Source of the DNA: Streptomyces sp. CC208A
Lineage (GTDB): Bacteria > Actinomycetota > Actinomycetes > Streptomycetales > Streptomycetaceae
Assembly (NCBI RefSeq): GCF_030010625.1
Contig: NZ_JASCXN010000018.1
Location: forward strand, 1-64,000
Reading direction: 5' to 3'
DNA length: 64,000 nt
The notes below the pieces were generated by a model. That model saw only the letters and a program-made list of their open reading frames with translations, was not told where the DNA came from and did not search any database. Made by a program: the position numbers and the translations under genes. Positions 1 to 7,360 of this stretch are shown in pieces (the first letter of the stretch is position 1; every line of letters starts with the position of its first letter).

Positions 1-108
1 ACTCGGACCGGCCAGCGCCTGCGCACGGACCGCGTGCAGCTCGGCCACAGGCCCGTGAGCACCCGTCGCCTCCACAGAGACCCGGGGAATGTTGTCCACC
101 ACTGTCAC
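1..108 (-). CDS. Acyl-CoA carboxylase beta (carboxyltransferase) subunit, N-terminus only
   Basis: The minus strand reads 36 codons from a GTG at 108 and runs off the window edge. The residues VAELHAVRAQALAGPS match the conserved N-terminal start of actinobacterial acetyl/propionyl-CoA carboxylase beta subunits. These subunits carboxylate acyl-CoA to malonyl- or methylmalonyl-CoA, the polyketide extender units. A GAGAGG ribosome site precedes the GTG; GTG codons at 102 and 99 are alternative starts. It lies just downstream of the epsilon subunit on the same strand, which supports the call. Whether it is primary metabolism or precursor supply for this cluster cannot be decided from 36 residues. 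Confidence 0.7.
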   Translation of the reverse strand, partial: MTVVDNIPRVSVEATGAHGPVAELHAVRAQALAGPS

Positions 109-227
109 GACGCGTCCCTCTCTTTCAAGGTGCGGCCCGATCAGGCGCCCCGCGCGCGGACCGCTTGTGCGGTCTGTCGCGGGGGCACGGCGCGCACACG
201 AATCAGCCGGGGTGAAACAGCCGGCTC

Positions 228-449
228 CTAGCGCCAGCTGTACGGAGAGCGGTAGACCGCGTCGGTCCGCCCCGCTTCCCACAGGGGGATCTCGGGTGAC
301 TGCGCGTCGCCGTTCTCGCCGTTCTCGCCGTTCTCGCCGTTTCGCCCCGCCAGCAGTGAGCACAGCACGACGGCGACCGCGGCCAGCTCCTCGTCGCTGG
401 CCCGCCCGTGCTCCACCCGGAACGTGGGCGCGGTGTCGGAATCGCCCAT
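228..449 (-). CDS. Acyl-CoA carboxylase epsilon subunit
   Basis: This 73-residue protein has the layout of the small epsilon subunits that stabilise and activate Streptomyces acyl-CoA carboxylases: an N-terminal FRVEHGRASDEELAAV helix segment, a variable acidic linker and a C-terminal W-x6-YRSPYSWR tail. The start is the ATG at 449, preceded by AAGGAGGG; longer readings to 536 lack such a site. The linker contains a short NGENGENGEN repeat encoded by perfect 9-bp units. The gene lies upstream of a carboxylase beta gene (108-1), so the pair probably supplies malonyl-CoA-type units. The epsilon-before-beta order is worth noting. Confidence 0.75.
   Translation of the reverse strand: MGDSDTAPTFRVEHGRASDEELAAVAVVLCSLLAGRNGENGENGENGDAQSPEIPLWEAGRTDAVYRSPYSWR
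312..338. repeat. Three tandem 9-bp units inside the epsilon-subunit gene
   Basis: The unit gttctcgcc occurs three times without mismatch and continues imperfectly on both sides. It encodes the Asn-Gly-Glu linker of the epsilon subunit and probably arose by slippage. It is coding and has no sign of a regulatory role. Confidence 0.8.
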
Positions 450-673
450 CCGCCCTCCTTCATGCCTTGCTCCACCGTCGGTCACCTGTCTGGAGGAACG
501 GTCCGGTCCTGCTGGAGAACCGCCCGGGGCCGCCATGAGGGGCTCAGGAGGCGCCGGCCGGAGGACGCCGTCCGCGACGCGGGTGCGGCGGTCACGGTGG
601 AGGAGACGCCCGCGCGAGAGCCGGTCAGGAATCGAGAAGCCCCGGCCATCGCCCGGCCCCTAGCGTGAGGGAC

Positions 674-1318
674 ATGGCAACCACCACTTCCACCGCAGCC
701 CACACGACCCTCACCTCCGTCACCCTCGAGGTGGCCGACCTTGAGGCCGCCCACCGCTTCTACAGCGCCTTCGGCGTGGACGCGTACCTGCGTCTGCGGG
801 CGTCCGAGGCGCACTCGACCGGGTTCCGCGGCTTCACCCTGGCGCTCACGGTGTCCGGGCCCGCCACCGTCGACGGCTTCGTCACCGCCGCCGTGGACGC
901 CGGCGCCACGGTCCTGAAGCCCGCCGTGAAGTCCCTGTGGGGCTACGGCGGCGTCGTCCAGGCCCCGGACGGGACGATCTGGAAGATCGCGACCTCGGCG
1001 AAGAAGGACACCGGCCCCGCCACCCGCGAAATCGACGAGGTCGTCCTGCTGCTCGGCGTCGAGGACGTGAAGGCCACCAAGCAGTTCTACGTCGAGCGGG
1101 GCCTGACCGTGGCCAAGAGCTTCGGCGGCAAGTACGCCGAGTTCGCCCTCGGCCAGTCCAGCCCCGTCAAGCTGGCGCTGTACAAGCGCCGCGGGCTGGC
1201 CAAGGACCTCGGCGTCCCCGCCGACGGCACCGGCTCGCACCGCATCGTCCTCGGCGGCGCCACCGCCGCCTTCACCGACCCGGACGGCTTCGCCTGGGAA
1301 GCCCCCACGCCGTCCTGA
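674..1318 (+). CDS. VOC-superfamily (glyoxalase/bleomycin-resistance-like) protein, two domains
   Basis: The 214-residue protein has two tandem beta-alpha-beta-beta-beta VOC modules, roughly residues 12-105 and 115-214. Each carries the family pattern of a domain-start segment (VTLEVADLEAAHRFY, VVLLLGVEDVKATKQFY) and a terminal D-P/A-D-G-x-W segment (APDGTIWKIA, DPDGFAWEA). Family members are glyoxalases, ring-cleaving dioxygenases or drug-binding resistance proteins; no substrate can be named. ATG 674 is chosen because GAGGG lies directly upstream; GTG 665 is possible. It stands alone, upstream of the AraC-type gene, and may be outside the cluster proper. Confidence 0.75.
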   Translation: MATTTSTAAHTTLTSVTLEVADLEAAHRFYSAFGVDAYLRLRASEAHSTGFRGFTLALTVSGPATVDGFVTAAVDAGATVLKPAVKSLWGYGGVVQAPDGTIWKIATSAKKDTGPATREIDEVVLLLGVEDVKATKQFYVERGLTVAKSFGGKYAEFALGQSSPVKLALYKRRGLAKDLGVPADGTGSHRIVLGGATAAFTDPDGFAWEAPTPS

Positions 1319-1546
1319 CCTCCGGCCCGTACCTCCGCACCGTCCTGGCTCACCTCGTGCGCGAGCGGAAACCCGCGACGGGAATGCGGACCTGTTACGG
1401 GAATCGCTCCTCCCGCCGTCTCTCCTTTCCCGGCCCGAGCATGTTCGGAATGAAAGCGCAAGTGAACATCTCACGAGTGTTCTTCGAGTTTTGCACGATG
1501 CCGCCACGCGACCCTGCTGCCTGGATCGAGACGTAGTGAGGTGCGT

Positions 1547-2413
1547 ATGGAAAACGCAGCAGGAAGGGCGATCGAGTACATTCGGAAGCGTTATCGTGAG
1601 CCGCTCACCCTCGCGGATATCGCCGAAAGTGCTCTGCTCAGCCGCTTCTATTTCACGCGGCTGTTCAAGGAGGAGACCGGGATCACCCCCGGCAGATTTC
1701 TGGCAGCGGTCCGCATTCACGAGGCCAAGCGGCTCATCGAGCACACCTCGATGAGTATCACCGACATCTCCTACGCGGTCGGCTACAACAGCCTGGGGTC
1801 GTTCACCAACTCCTTCACGTCCGGCGTCGGGATCTCCCCCAGCGGGTACCGGCGGATGACGCGGGACGGCGGGGACGGACCGCCGGGCCCGGTGCCCGAC
1901 CCCCGGGCCGGGTACGGCACGGTCGCGGGCACCATCAGCCTCCCGGCCGGCCACGGCAACGCGCGTGTGTTCCTCGGGGCCTTCGCCACACCCGTGGTCC
2001 AGCACCCGGCCGTCGCCTCGGTCGTCGTCGACGTGCCGGCCGGCCGGCCGTCCTGCTACTCGCTCCAGAACGTCCCCGACGGGGATTGGCACCTGCTCGC
2101 GGTGGCGGTCGCCGACGGCATCGGGCCCGAGGCCCGTACCCGGCGGACCACCCTCGTCGCGGGGCGCGGCCCGACGACCGTGCCCGTCACCGCCGACGGC
2201 ATCGTGAGCGCCGCCGTCCGGCTGCGGCCCGTACGGGCCACCGATCCGCCGGTCCTGCTGGCGCTGCCCGAACTCGTCCCGCCGGCCGAGGTCGTGTCCC
2301 ATCCCGGCTGCGCCTCCGTCCATCCGGAAGGCGAGCCGGTGGCCGGGGGGCGCCGGGCCGCGGGCGGCCTCACGGTGGTGCCCGCGGCGCCGGAGCCGGC
2401 CCCCGTGGCCTGA
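1547..2413 (+). CDS. AraC-family transcriptional regulator with N-terminal DNA-binding domain
   Basis: The first 100 or so residues form the double helix-turn-helix of AraC/XylS proteins (LTLADIAESALLSRFYFTRLFKEETGITPGRFL, then SITDISYAVGYNSLGSFTNSFTSGVGISPSGYRR). The usual order is reversed: DNA-binding is N-terminal and a 185-residue uncharacterised beta-rich part follows, possibly an effector-binding or partner domain. ATG 1547 has GAGG five bases upstream; GTG 1541 is the alternative. It is convergent with the StrR-like gene at 2457. Whether it controls this cluster or a neighbouring function is not shown by the sequence. Confidence 0.85.
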   Translation: MENAAGRAIEYIRKRYREPLTLADIAESALLSRFYFTRLFKEETGITPGRFLAAVRIHEAKRLIEHTSMSITDISYAVGYNSLGSFTNSFTSGVGISPSGYRRMTRDGGDGPPGPVPDPRAGYGTVAGTISLPAGHGNARVFLGAFATPVVQHPAVASVVVDVPAGRPSCYSLQNVPDGDWHLLAVAVADGIGPEARTRRTTLVAGRGPTTVPVTADGIVSAAVRLRPVRATDPPVLLALPELVPPAEVVSHPGCASVHPEGEPVAGGRRAAGGLTVVPAAPEPAPVA

Positions 2414-2456
2414 GGCCGCCCGGGCCCCGCCCGGCGGCCGGCTCCGACCGAGCGGG

Positions 2457-3761
2457 TCACGGCGCCATGTCCTGCTTGGTCTTGAGCTGCTCGGCGAGCA
2501 GGTGCCACTCGCGGCCGATGCGCTCGGCGATCGGGGCGATGACGCCGACCCAGTGCGCCGGAACGGCGTCGACCAGGTCGCGCCACTCCTCGCTCGGGTC
2601 GGTGGCGTGCGCCTGCATCCAGCGGAGGAACTCCCGGCCGCCCGCCGTGTAGCGGATGGCCGGGTCGCTGGCCATCTTCGCCGCCACCGTCGCCCACGCG
2701 GGCGGCGTCTCGGTGTGGTTCCTGCGCTGCGGTGCGGCGTCCGCGCCGGTCGCCATCCGCAGCGGGGCCCGGGACGCGGCGCCCGCCGCCGGAGCCGTAC
2801 GCGCCGGCCCCTCGGGGTGGCCCACGGGCGGTACGGACCACACGGACGGCACGGCCCGGGGCGACCGGAGCGGCCGGACGGACGACGACGGCAGCACCGG
2901 GTGCGTGGGCCTGCCGGGCTCCGCCGGGTGGCCGGGGCGGCCGAACGGGCCCTGCTGATCGGCGAGTTCCTGAGGTACGGTCGTGGCGTTCCGCTCCCGT
3001 GCGGCGGCCGACTGGCGGCCGTCCCGCTCCGGTCCCTCGCCGCGCCGCAGCCGCGCGCTCACGTCGTGGACGGTGCCGAGCGACACGTCGGTCTCACGGG
3101 CGACCTGCCGCAGCGGCGCGTTCGGGTGCGCGGCGATGTACTCGGCGGCCCGCCGCCGGCCCTCGCCCGCGTCCACCGGACGCCTGCGGCCGTCCCGGCC
3201 GATGCGTTTGCCGTCGAGTGGCGTCGCCTCCCCCGTGCGGCCGCGCAGTGAGGCGATCGTCTTCGCGCTCAGACCGGTGATGCCCGCGATGGCGCGGTCG
3301 GACCAGTCGGGATGTGAGCTCAGGACGCGCTGGGCGCCGGCCACGCGGTCCGCTTTCGACAGCGGCAGACCGTGCGAGCCGTTCACCTTCATGGCGATGA
3401 CGAGCGCCTCGGAGTTCGAGCAGTCGAGGAGGCGCGCCTTGATGGTGGTGTCGCCCCGGAGCCGCGCGGCCTCAAGCCGGTGCAGACCGTCGATGACGAG
3501 GTAGCCGTCCATCTTGACGAGAATGGGGGGGAGTTCCGCCGTACCCGCCGCGTCGACGAGCGACTGGATATGGGCGGCGTCCGTACCGCTCTGACGCAGG
3601 GACACCCCCGCCGACAGGGCGCTGAGGGGAACGTCGTGCGCGGGCAGTTTTTCGAAGTTCTTCAGATCGAGTTCACCGCGCCCCGACGAGTCGACGATCT
3701 CCGCTCTGGCGGAATTGAACGCGCTTGTCATCAAGACGGCTTGGGCACTGCTGTGAGCCAT
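2457..3761 (-). CDS. StrR/NovG-type ParB-like pathway activator
   Basis: The 434-residue protein contains the ParB/Srx-like core of StrR-family pathway activators: VPLSALSAGVSLRQSGTDAAHIQSL followed by PPILVKMDGYLVIDGLHRLEAARLRG (about residues 44-105), then a helix-turn-helix (AIAGITGLSAKTIASLRGR) and a second HTH-like stretch (APLRQVARETDVSLGTV). StrR, NovG, KasT and Tei15* activate antibiotic genes by binding GTTCRACTG-N11-CRGTYGAAC. Several such sites occur in this window (36149, 39853, 52585, 59216, 5840, 18588), so this is the likely cluster-situated activator. A Pro/Arg-rich linker and helical C-terminus make it longer than StrR (about 350 aa). GGAGGGAA precedes the ATG. Confidence 0.88.
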   Translation of the reverse strand: MAHSSAQAVLMTSAFNSARAEIVDSSGRGELDLKNFEKLPAHDVPLSALSAGVSLRQSGTDAAHIQSLVDAAGTAELPPILVKMDGYLVIDGLHRLEAARLRGDTTIKARLLDCSNSEALVIAMKVNGSHGLPLSKADRVAGAQRVLSSHPDWSDRAIAGITGLSAKTIASLRGRTGEATPLDGKRIGRDGRRRPVDAGEGRRRAAEYIAAHPNAPLRQVARETDVSLGTVHDVSARLRRGEGPERDGRQSAAARERNATTVPQELADQQGPFGRPGHPAEPGRPTHPVLPSSSVRPLRSPRAVPSVWSVPPVGHPEGPARTAPAAGAASRAPLRMATGADAAPQRRNHTETPPAWATVAAKMASDPAIRYTAGGREFLRWMQAHATDPSEEWRDLVDAVPAHWVGVIAPIAERIGREWHLLAEQLKTKQDMAP

Positions 3762-3857
3762 ACTGTTCCCTCCCTCTCTGCTGCCGCTGTTCAGAGATTC
3801 GCAGAGCGGTCTTCAGCCGTAGTCGAGGAGAGGTGGACGCTTCCTGGAAACACGACA

Positions 3858-3892
3858 CCGCGGGTGCCCGCCGGATCGGCGGGCACCCGCGG
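3858..3892. terminator. Hairpin downstream of the ABC permease gene
   Basis: A perfect 15-bp G/C-rich inverted repeat (3858-3872 with 3878-3892, loop of 5) lies just after the permease stop on the minus strand and upstream of the StrR-like gene, where it would insulate the two transcripts. Confidence 0.7.
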
Positions 3893-3904
3893 TGGGCGGG
3901 GAGA

Positions 3905-4741
3905 TCAGGCGTCCCTGCGGCGCAGCAGCACCGCGGCGACGGCCAGCAGTGCGGCGGTCCACAGGGCGAGGACCCCGATTCCCTGCCAGGGCCCCAGCAC
4001 GTCGCCGACGCGCGCCTGCTGCTGGGTCATCATGAAGCCGGCCTGAGTGGGCAGGTAGGCGTGGACGTACGTGCCGACCTTGCCGGGCAGCAGCGCCGCC
4101 ATCGGCGTGAGCACCAGGACGAAACCGATGACACCGGTGATGCTCGCGGCCGTGTGCCGGATGATCGCCCCGACGGCGAGTGCGAACAGACCGAGCAGGG
4201 CCAGGTAGAGGCCGGTGCCCGCGACGGCCCGCAGGACGCCCGGGTCGCCGAGCGCGACCGGCGCCTTCTCCTCCAGGAGCGGCGCGCCGACGAGGAACGA
4301 GCCGAACGCGGTCACCTCGCCGACGACGAGGACCAGGAGACCGAAGACGGCGCCCTTGGCCGCGAGGACCGGGACGCGCTTCGGGACGGCGAGCAGGCTC
4401 GCGCGGATCATGCCCGTGGAGTACTCCGAGGCGATGACCATCACGCCGAGCACGCAGACCGCGAGCTGGCTGAGCAGGATGCCGCTGCCCAGGATGGTGC
4501 CGGTCGGGTCGAGCCGCATCTCGGCCTGCTGGGCCGGATCGGTCTTGTCCCAGTTCGCGACGCCCATCTGCATGAAAAGCGCGGTGAAGATCAGGGACAC
4601 CACGACCAGGATGGCCAGCGACCAGACCGTGGAGCGCACCGAGCGGATCTTCGTCCACTCCGAGAGCATCAGCCGTCCGAAGCTCGGCCTGTGCTGCGTG
4701 CCGGCGGCGGAGGCCGAGACGGGGGCGGTCAGGGTGGTCAC
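3905..4741 (-). CDS. ABC-2 type transporter permease
   Basis: The 278-residue protein has about six hydrophobic segments (for example VWSLAILVVVSLIFTALFM, ILLSQLAVCVLGVMVIA, GLYLALLGLFALAVGAII, ITGVIGFVLVLTPMAALL and a C-terminal ALWTAALLAVAAVLL) and the SEYSTGMIRASLLAVPKR motif of ABC-2 permeases of Streptomyces drug exporters. It overlaps the ATPase gene by four bases (ATGA), so the two proteins are made together and should form a membrane exporter. Export of the cluster product or a resistance role is inferred from position. Confidence 0.85.
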   Translation of the reverse strand: MTTLTAPVSASAAGTQHRPSFGRLMLSEWTKIRSVRSTVWSLAILVVVSLIFTALFMQMGVANWDKTDPAQQAEMRLDPTGTILGSGILLSQLAVCVLGVMVIASEYSTGMIRASLLAVPKRVPVLAAKGAVFGLLVLVVGEVTAFGSFLVGAPLLEEKAPVALGDPGVLRAVAGTGLYLALLGLFALAVGAIIRHTAASITGVIGFVLVLTPMAALLPGKVGTYVHAYLPTQAGFMMTQQQARVGDVLGPWQGIGVLALWTAALLAVAAVLLRRRDA

Positions 4742-5661
4742 TTCGCACCTCCGGTGGCGGGCACGGCGGCGTCGTACTCGACGGCGTCCTTGGTCAGTTC
4801 CATGAAGGCGTCCTCCAGCGAGCCACGGCTGGTCGAGAGTTCGTGCAGGACCAGGCCGTCGGCGGCGGCGAGTTCGGCGATGCGGGGGGCCTCGAGACCG
4901 ACGACGTTCAGGTCGCCCTCGACCTCGGTGACGGTGGCGCCCTCCGCCGTGAGCAGCGCGGAGAGCTTCTCCCGCTCGGGGGTCTTCACCAGGACCGACT
5001 GCTCGGTGCTGCGCTCGATGAACTCCTCGGTGGAGCAGTCGGCGACCAGCTGACCGCGGCCGATGACGATGAGGTGGTCGGCGGTGACGGCCATCTCGTT
5101 CATGAGGTGGCTGGAGACGAAGACGGCACGGCCCTCGGCCGCCAGCGACTTCATCAGGTTGCGGATCCAGAGGATGCCCTCCGGGTCCAGGCCGTTGACC
5201 GGCTCGTCCAGGATCAGCGCCGACGGGTTGCCGAGCAGCGCGGCGGCGATGCCGAGCCGCTGGCCCATGCCGAGGGAGAAGCCGCCCGCGCGCTTGCGCG
5301 CCACCGACCCCAGGCCGACCTGCTCGATGACCTCCTCGACCCGGCGCTTGCCGAAGCCCTGGGTCTGGGCGAGGCAGAGCAGGTGGTCGTAGGCGCTGCG
5401 GCCGGTGTGCACGGCCCGCGCCTCCAGGAGGGCGCCGACCACGCGCATCGGCTGCGCGAGGTCGCGGTAGGGCACACCGTTGATGGTGGCCTCACCCGAG
5501 TCGGGCCGGTCCAGGCCGAGGAGCAGCCGCATCGTGGTGGACTTGCCCGCGCCGTTGGGGCCCAGGAAGCCGGTGACCCGCCCGGGCTCGACCGTGAACG
5601 ACAGGTCGTTCACGGCGGTCCTGTCGCCGTAGCGTTTCGTGATGTTCTTCGCCTCGATCAT
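4738..5661 (-). CDS. ABC transporter ATP-binding protein (drug-export type)
   Basis: The 307-residue protein has Walker A (GPNGAGKST), a signature region (FSLGMGQRLGIAAALL) and Walker B (ALILDEPVNGLDPEG), followed by the C-terminal extension typical of DrrA-type ATPases (VEYDAAVPATGGAK end). The signature reads SLGMGQ where SGGQ is more usual, as is common in this subfamily. The start is ATG 5661 behind TGAGGTGACC; an upstream reading to 5799 is not needed. It pairs with the permease at 3905. The divergent region 5662-5889 contains a StrR-type operator. Confidence 0.9.
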   Translation of the reverse strand: MIEAKNITKRYGDRTAVNDLSFTVEPGRVTGFLGPNGAGKSTTMRLLLGLDRPDSGEATINGVPYRDLAQPMRVVGALLEARAVHTGRSAYDHLLCLAQTQGFGKRRVEEVIEQVGLGSVARKRAGGFSLGMGQRLGIAAALLGNPSALILDEPVNGLDPEGILWIRNLMKSLAAEGRAVFVSSHLMNEMAVTADHLIVIGRGQLVADCSTEEFIERSTEQSVLVKTPEREKLSALLTAEGATVTEVEGDLNVVGLEAPRIAELAAADGLVLHELSTSRGSLEDAFMELTKDAVEYDAAVPATGGAK

Positions 5662-5839
5662 GGTCACCTCAGGTGAAGGGGCTGCGAGAGAAATCGGGAG
5701 ACAAAAGGATCCCGACCCTGTGGTACCAGGACCAGCATTCCGTTCAGTAGTGCTCAGCCCCGGTCCGGGGTTGAACGCGGGCCATGGGTTCGCCCGCATG
5801 GATATTTTTTGGCGACAGGCCCGTCCCCGGGGACGTCTG

Positions 5840-5868
5840 TTTCGTCTGCTTCCTTTCCTCAGTTGAAC
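5840..5868. promoter_or_regulatory. Candidate StrR-type operator between the ABC genes and the amidotransferase-like gene
   Basis: TTTCGTCTG, 11 bases, CAGTTGAAC: the right half matches CRGTYGAAC at 9/9 and the left half matches GTTCRACTG at 7/9. A further half-site, GGGTTGAAC, is at 5768-5776. The site is close to the ATG at 5890 and about 180 bp from the ABC start, so the ABC operon is the more likely target. Confidence 0.5.
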
Positions 5869-5889
5869 CCGGAAACCCCAAGGGTGGTC

Positions 5890-6663
5890 ATGAATTCAAC
5901 CCCGAATGGCCCGGCGGAGGCGCCCCGGCGGCCCGTCATCGGGATCGTCGCGCGGACCGCGCCGGTCACGCTCCAGGGCTCCGATCTGGTCGTCAGCCTC
6001 GCACTTCAGGCTCATGTCGCCTACCTCGCCGAAGCAGGCTGCACCCCGCTGCTCCTGCCGCTGCTGCCCGGCGTCGAGGAGCTCGTCGGCCGGGTCGACG
6101 GCCTCCTCGTCCCGGGCGGGCCGGACATCGACCCGGCGCTGTACGGTGAGGCCGCGCACCCGGTCACCCGGGCCATGACCCCGGATGCCGACCGTGTCGA
6201 ACTGGCCCTGGTCAGGGCGGCACTCGACGCCGAGCTGCCCGTCCTGGCCATCTGCCGCGGCATGCAACTGCTCAACGTGCTGCACGGAGGCTCGCTCCAG
6301 CAGCACCTTCCGGACGTCACCGGCCACGACGGACACCGTCCGGGCACGCCGTCCTTCACCCTCGGCCGCCACCCGCTCACGCTCCTGGCCGGCAGCCGTA
6401 TCGCCGGCGTCCTCGACGAGGACGCGCCGGAGTCGGCCTGCCACCACCACCAGGCGGTGGGGCGGCTCGGCGACGGTCTCACCGTCACCGCGTGGGCGGC
6501 GGACGGGACCGTCGAGGCGGTCGAGGTGACGGGCCACCCCTTCGCCGTCGGGGTGCAATGGGAAGCCGGATACACGGCCGACCGGCGACTGCACCGCGCA
6601 TTCGCCGAAGCCGCCGGTGCCACGCAGAAAATCGGCGTGCCGTCGGGAATTTCACACACTTGA
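5890..6663 (+). CDS. Peptidase C26 / class I glutamine amidotransferase-like protein
   Basis: The 257-residue protein has the gamma-glutamyl hydrolase (PuuD-like) fold markers RPVIGIVAR, VDGLLVPGGPDIDPALYGE and the nucleophile elbow AICRGMQLLNVLHGG with Cys122. PuuD-like enzymes cleave gamma-glutamyl amides, a role that would fit removal of glutamyl groups in hydrazide or amine chemistry. The usual C-terminal VQWHPE motif, which supplies the His-Glu of the catalytic triad, reads VQWEAG here, so activity is uncertain. ATG 5890 is preceded by a weak AAGGG. A CMD-like gene follows 58 bases downstream on the same strand. Confidence 0.75.
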   Translation: MNSTPNGPAEAPRRPVIGIVARTAPVTLQGSDLVVSLALQAHVAYLAEAGCTPLLLPLLPGVEELVGRVDGLLVPGGPDIDPALYGEAAHPVTRAMTPDADRVELALVRAALDAELPVLAICRGMQLLNVLHGGSLQQHLPDVTGHDGHRPGTPSFTLGRHPLTLLAGSRIAGVLDEDAPESACHHHQAVGRLGDGLTVTAWAADGTVEAVEVTGHPFAVGVQWEAGYTADRRLHRAFAEAAGATQKIGVPSGISHT

Positions 6664-6721
6664 GAAGTGGAAGCCCCTGGGGGCAAGCTTTTTTCCATCC
6701 CCATCAGAAGGAGAATCACAG

Positions 6722-7228
6722 ATGTCGCCGCGGATGCCTAACCCGTCGCTGGTGGTCCCCGATGTCCTGCCCCCCATGCGGGCCCTGGTCAAGGCCATCA
6801 ACAGTGTCGGTGTGCCGTTGCAGACGCTCGTTCTCATCCACCTGCGGGTGAGCCAGATCAACGGCCGTACGGTCCAGCTTCCCGTGAAGAAGCGCGAGTT
6901 CGAGGATGCCGGCGAGGAGGACTTCCGCCTGCCGCTGGTGGAGACCTGGAGGGAGCAGACCTGCTTCACCGACGCCGAGCGTTCGGTGCTCGCGCTGGCC
7001 GAGGCCGCCACACGGATCAACGACGTGAAGGACCCGGTCTCGGACGAGGTCTGGAACGAGGCCGCCAAGCACTGGGACGAGAAGCAGCTCGGTGCCGTGG
7101 TGCTCCACATCGGCCTGGTGAACCTCTGGAACCGCGTCAACGTCGCCACGAAGCAGGAGCCGGTCGACTGGCGTGTGAACCCCAAGACGTGGACCCCGAT
7201 GACCACGCGGCTCGCCGCGAGCAAGTAA
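6722..7228 (+). CDS. Carboxymuconolactone decarboxylase/AhpD-like protein (copy A)
   Basis: The 168-residue, mostly helical protein resembles the CMD/AhpD family (LVLIHLRVSQINGRT, CFTDAERSVLALAEAAT, LGAVVLHIGLVNLWNRVNVATKQEPVDW). AhpD enzymes use a CxxC pair in the helix after E-x-x-N/G; here that position has no cysteines, so peroxidase chemistry by that mechanism is unlikely. A paralogue sharing the N-terminal M-[ST]-PRM-x-NPSLVVP motif is at 52698. AGAAGGAG precedes the ATG. It probably shares a transcript with the amidotransferase-like gene and ends at a strong hairpin. A role in tailoring or in handling a quinone is possible but not shown. Confidence 0.75.
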   Translation: MSPRMPNPSLVVPDVLPPMRALVKAINSVGVPLQTLVLIHLRVSQINGRTVQLPVKKREFEDAGEEDFRLPLVETWREQTCFTDAERSVLALAEAATRINDVKDPVSDEVWNEAAKHWDEKQLGAVVLHIGLVNLWNRVNVATKQEPVDWRVNPKTWTPMTTRLAASK

Positions 7229-7247
7229 TGGCCCGATCGGCCCGCAG

Positions 7248-7301
7248 CAGCACGAAGGCCCTGCCCGGTGGAGAACACCGTCGGACAGGGCCTTCGTGCT
7301 G
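7248..7301. terminator. Stem-loop between convergent genes
   Basis: A perfect 16-bp stem (7248-7263 with 7286-7301) encloses a smaller CGGTG/CACCG hairpin. It lies between the CMD-like gene and the convergent 2,3-dehydratase gene and can serve both. Confidence 0.75.
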
Positions 7302-7360
7302 TCGCGGGCCGTGGCGCGGCCGCCGGGGCCCCGGAGCGGAGCTCCGGGGCCCTTCTCGGG

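Noticed and set aside
1443..1467. GTTC...GAAC pair upstream of the AraC-type gene as a StrR site
   Set aside because: The spacing is four bases shorter than the StrR pattern and the inner bases do not match. It may be an operator of another regulator.
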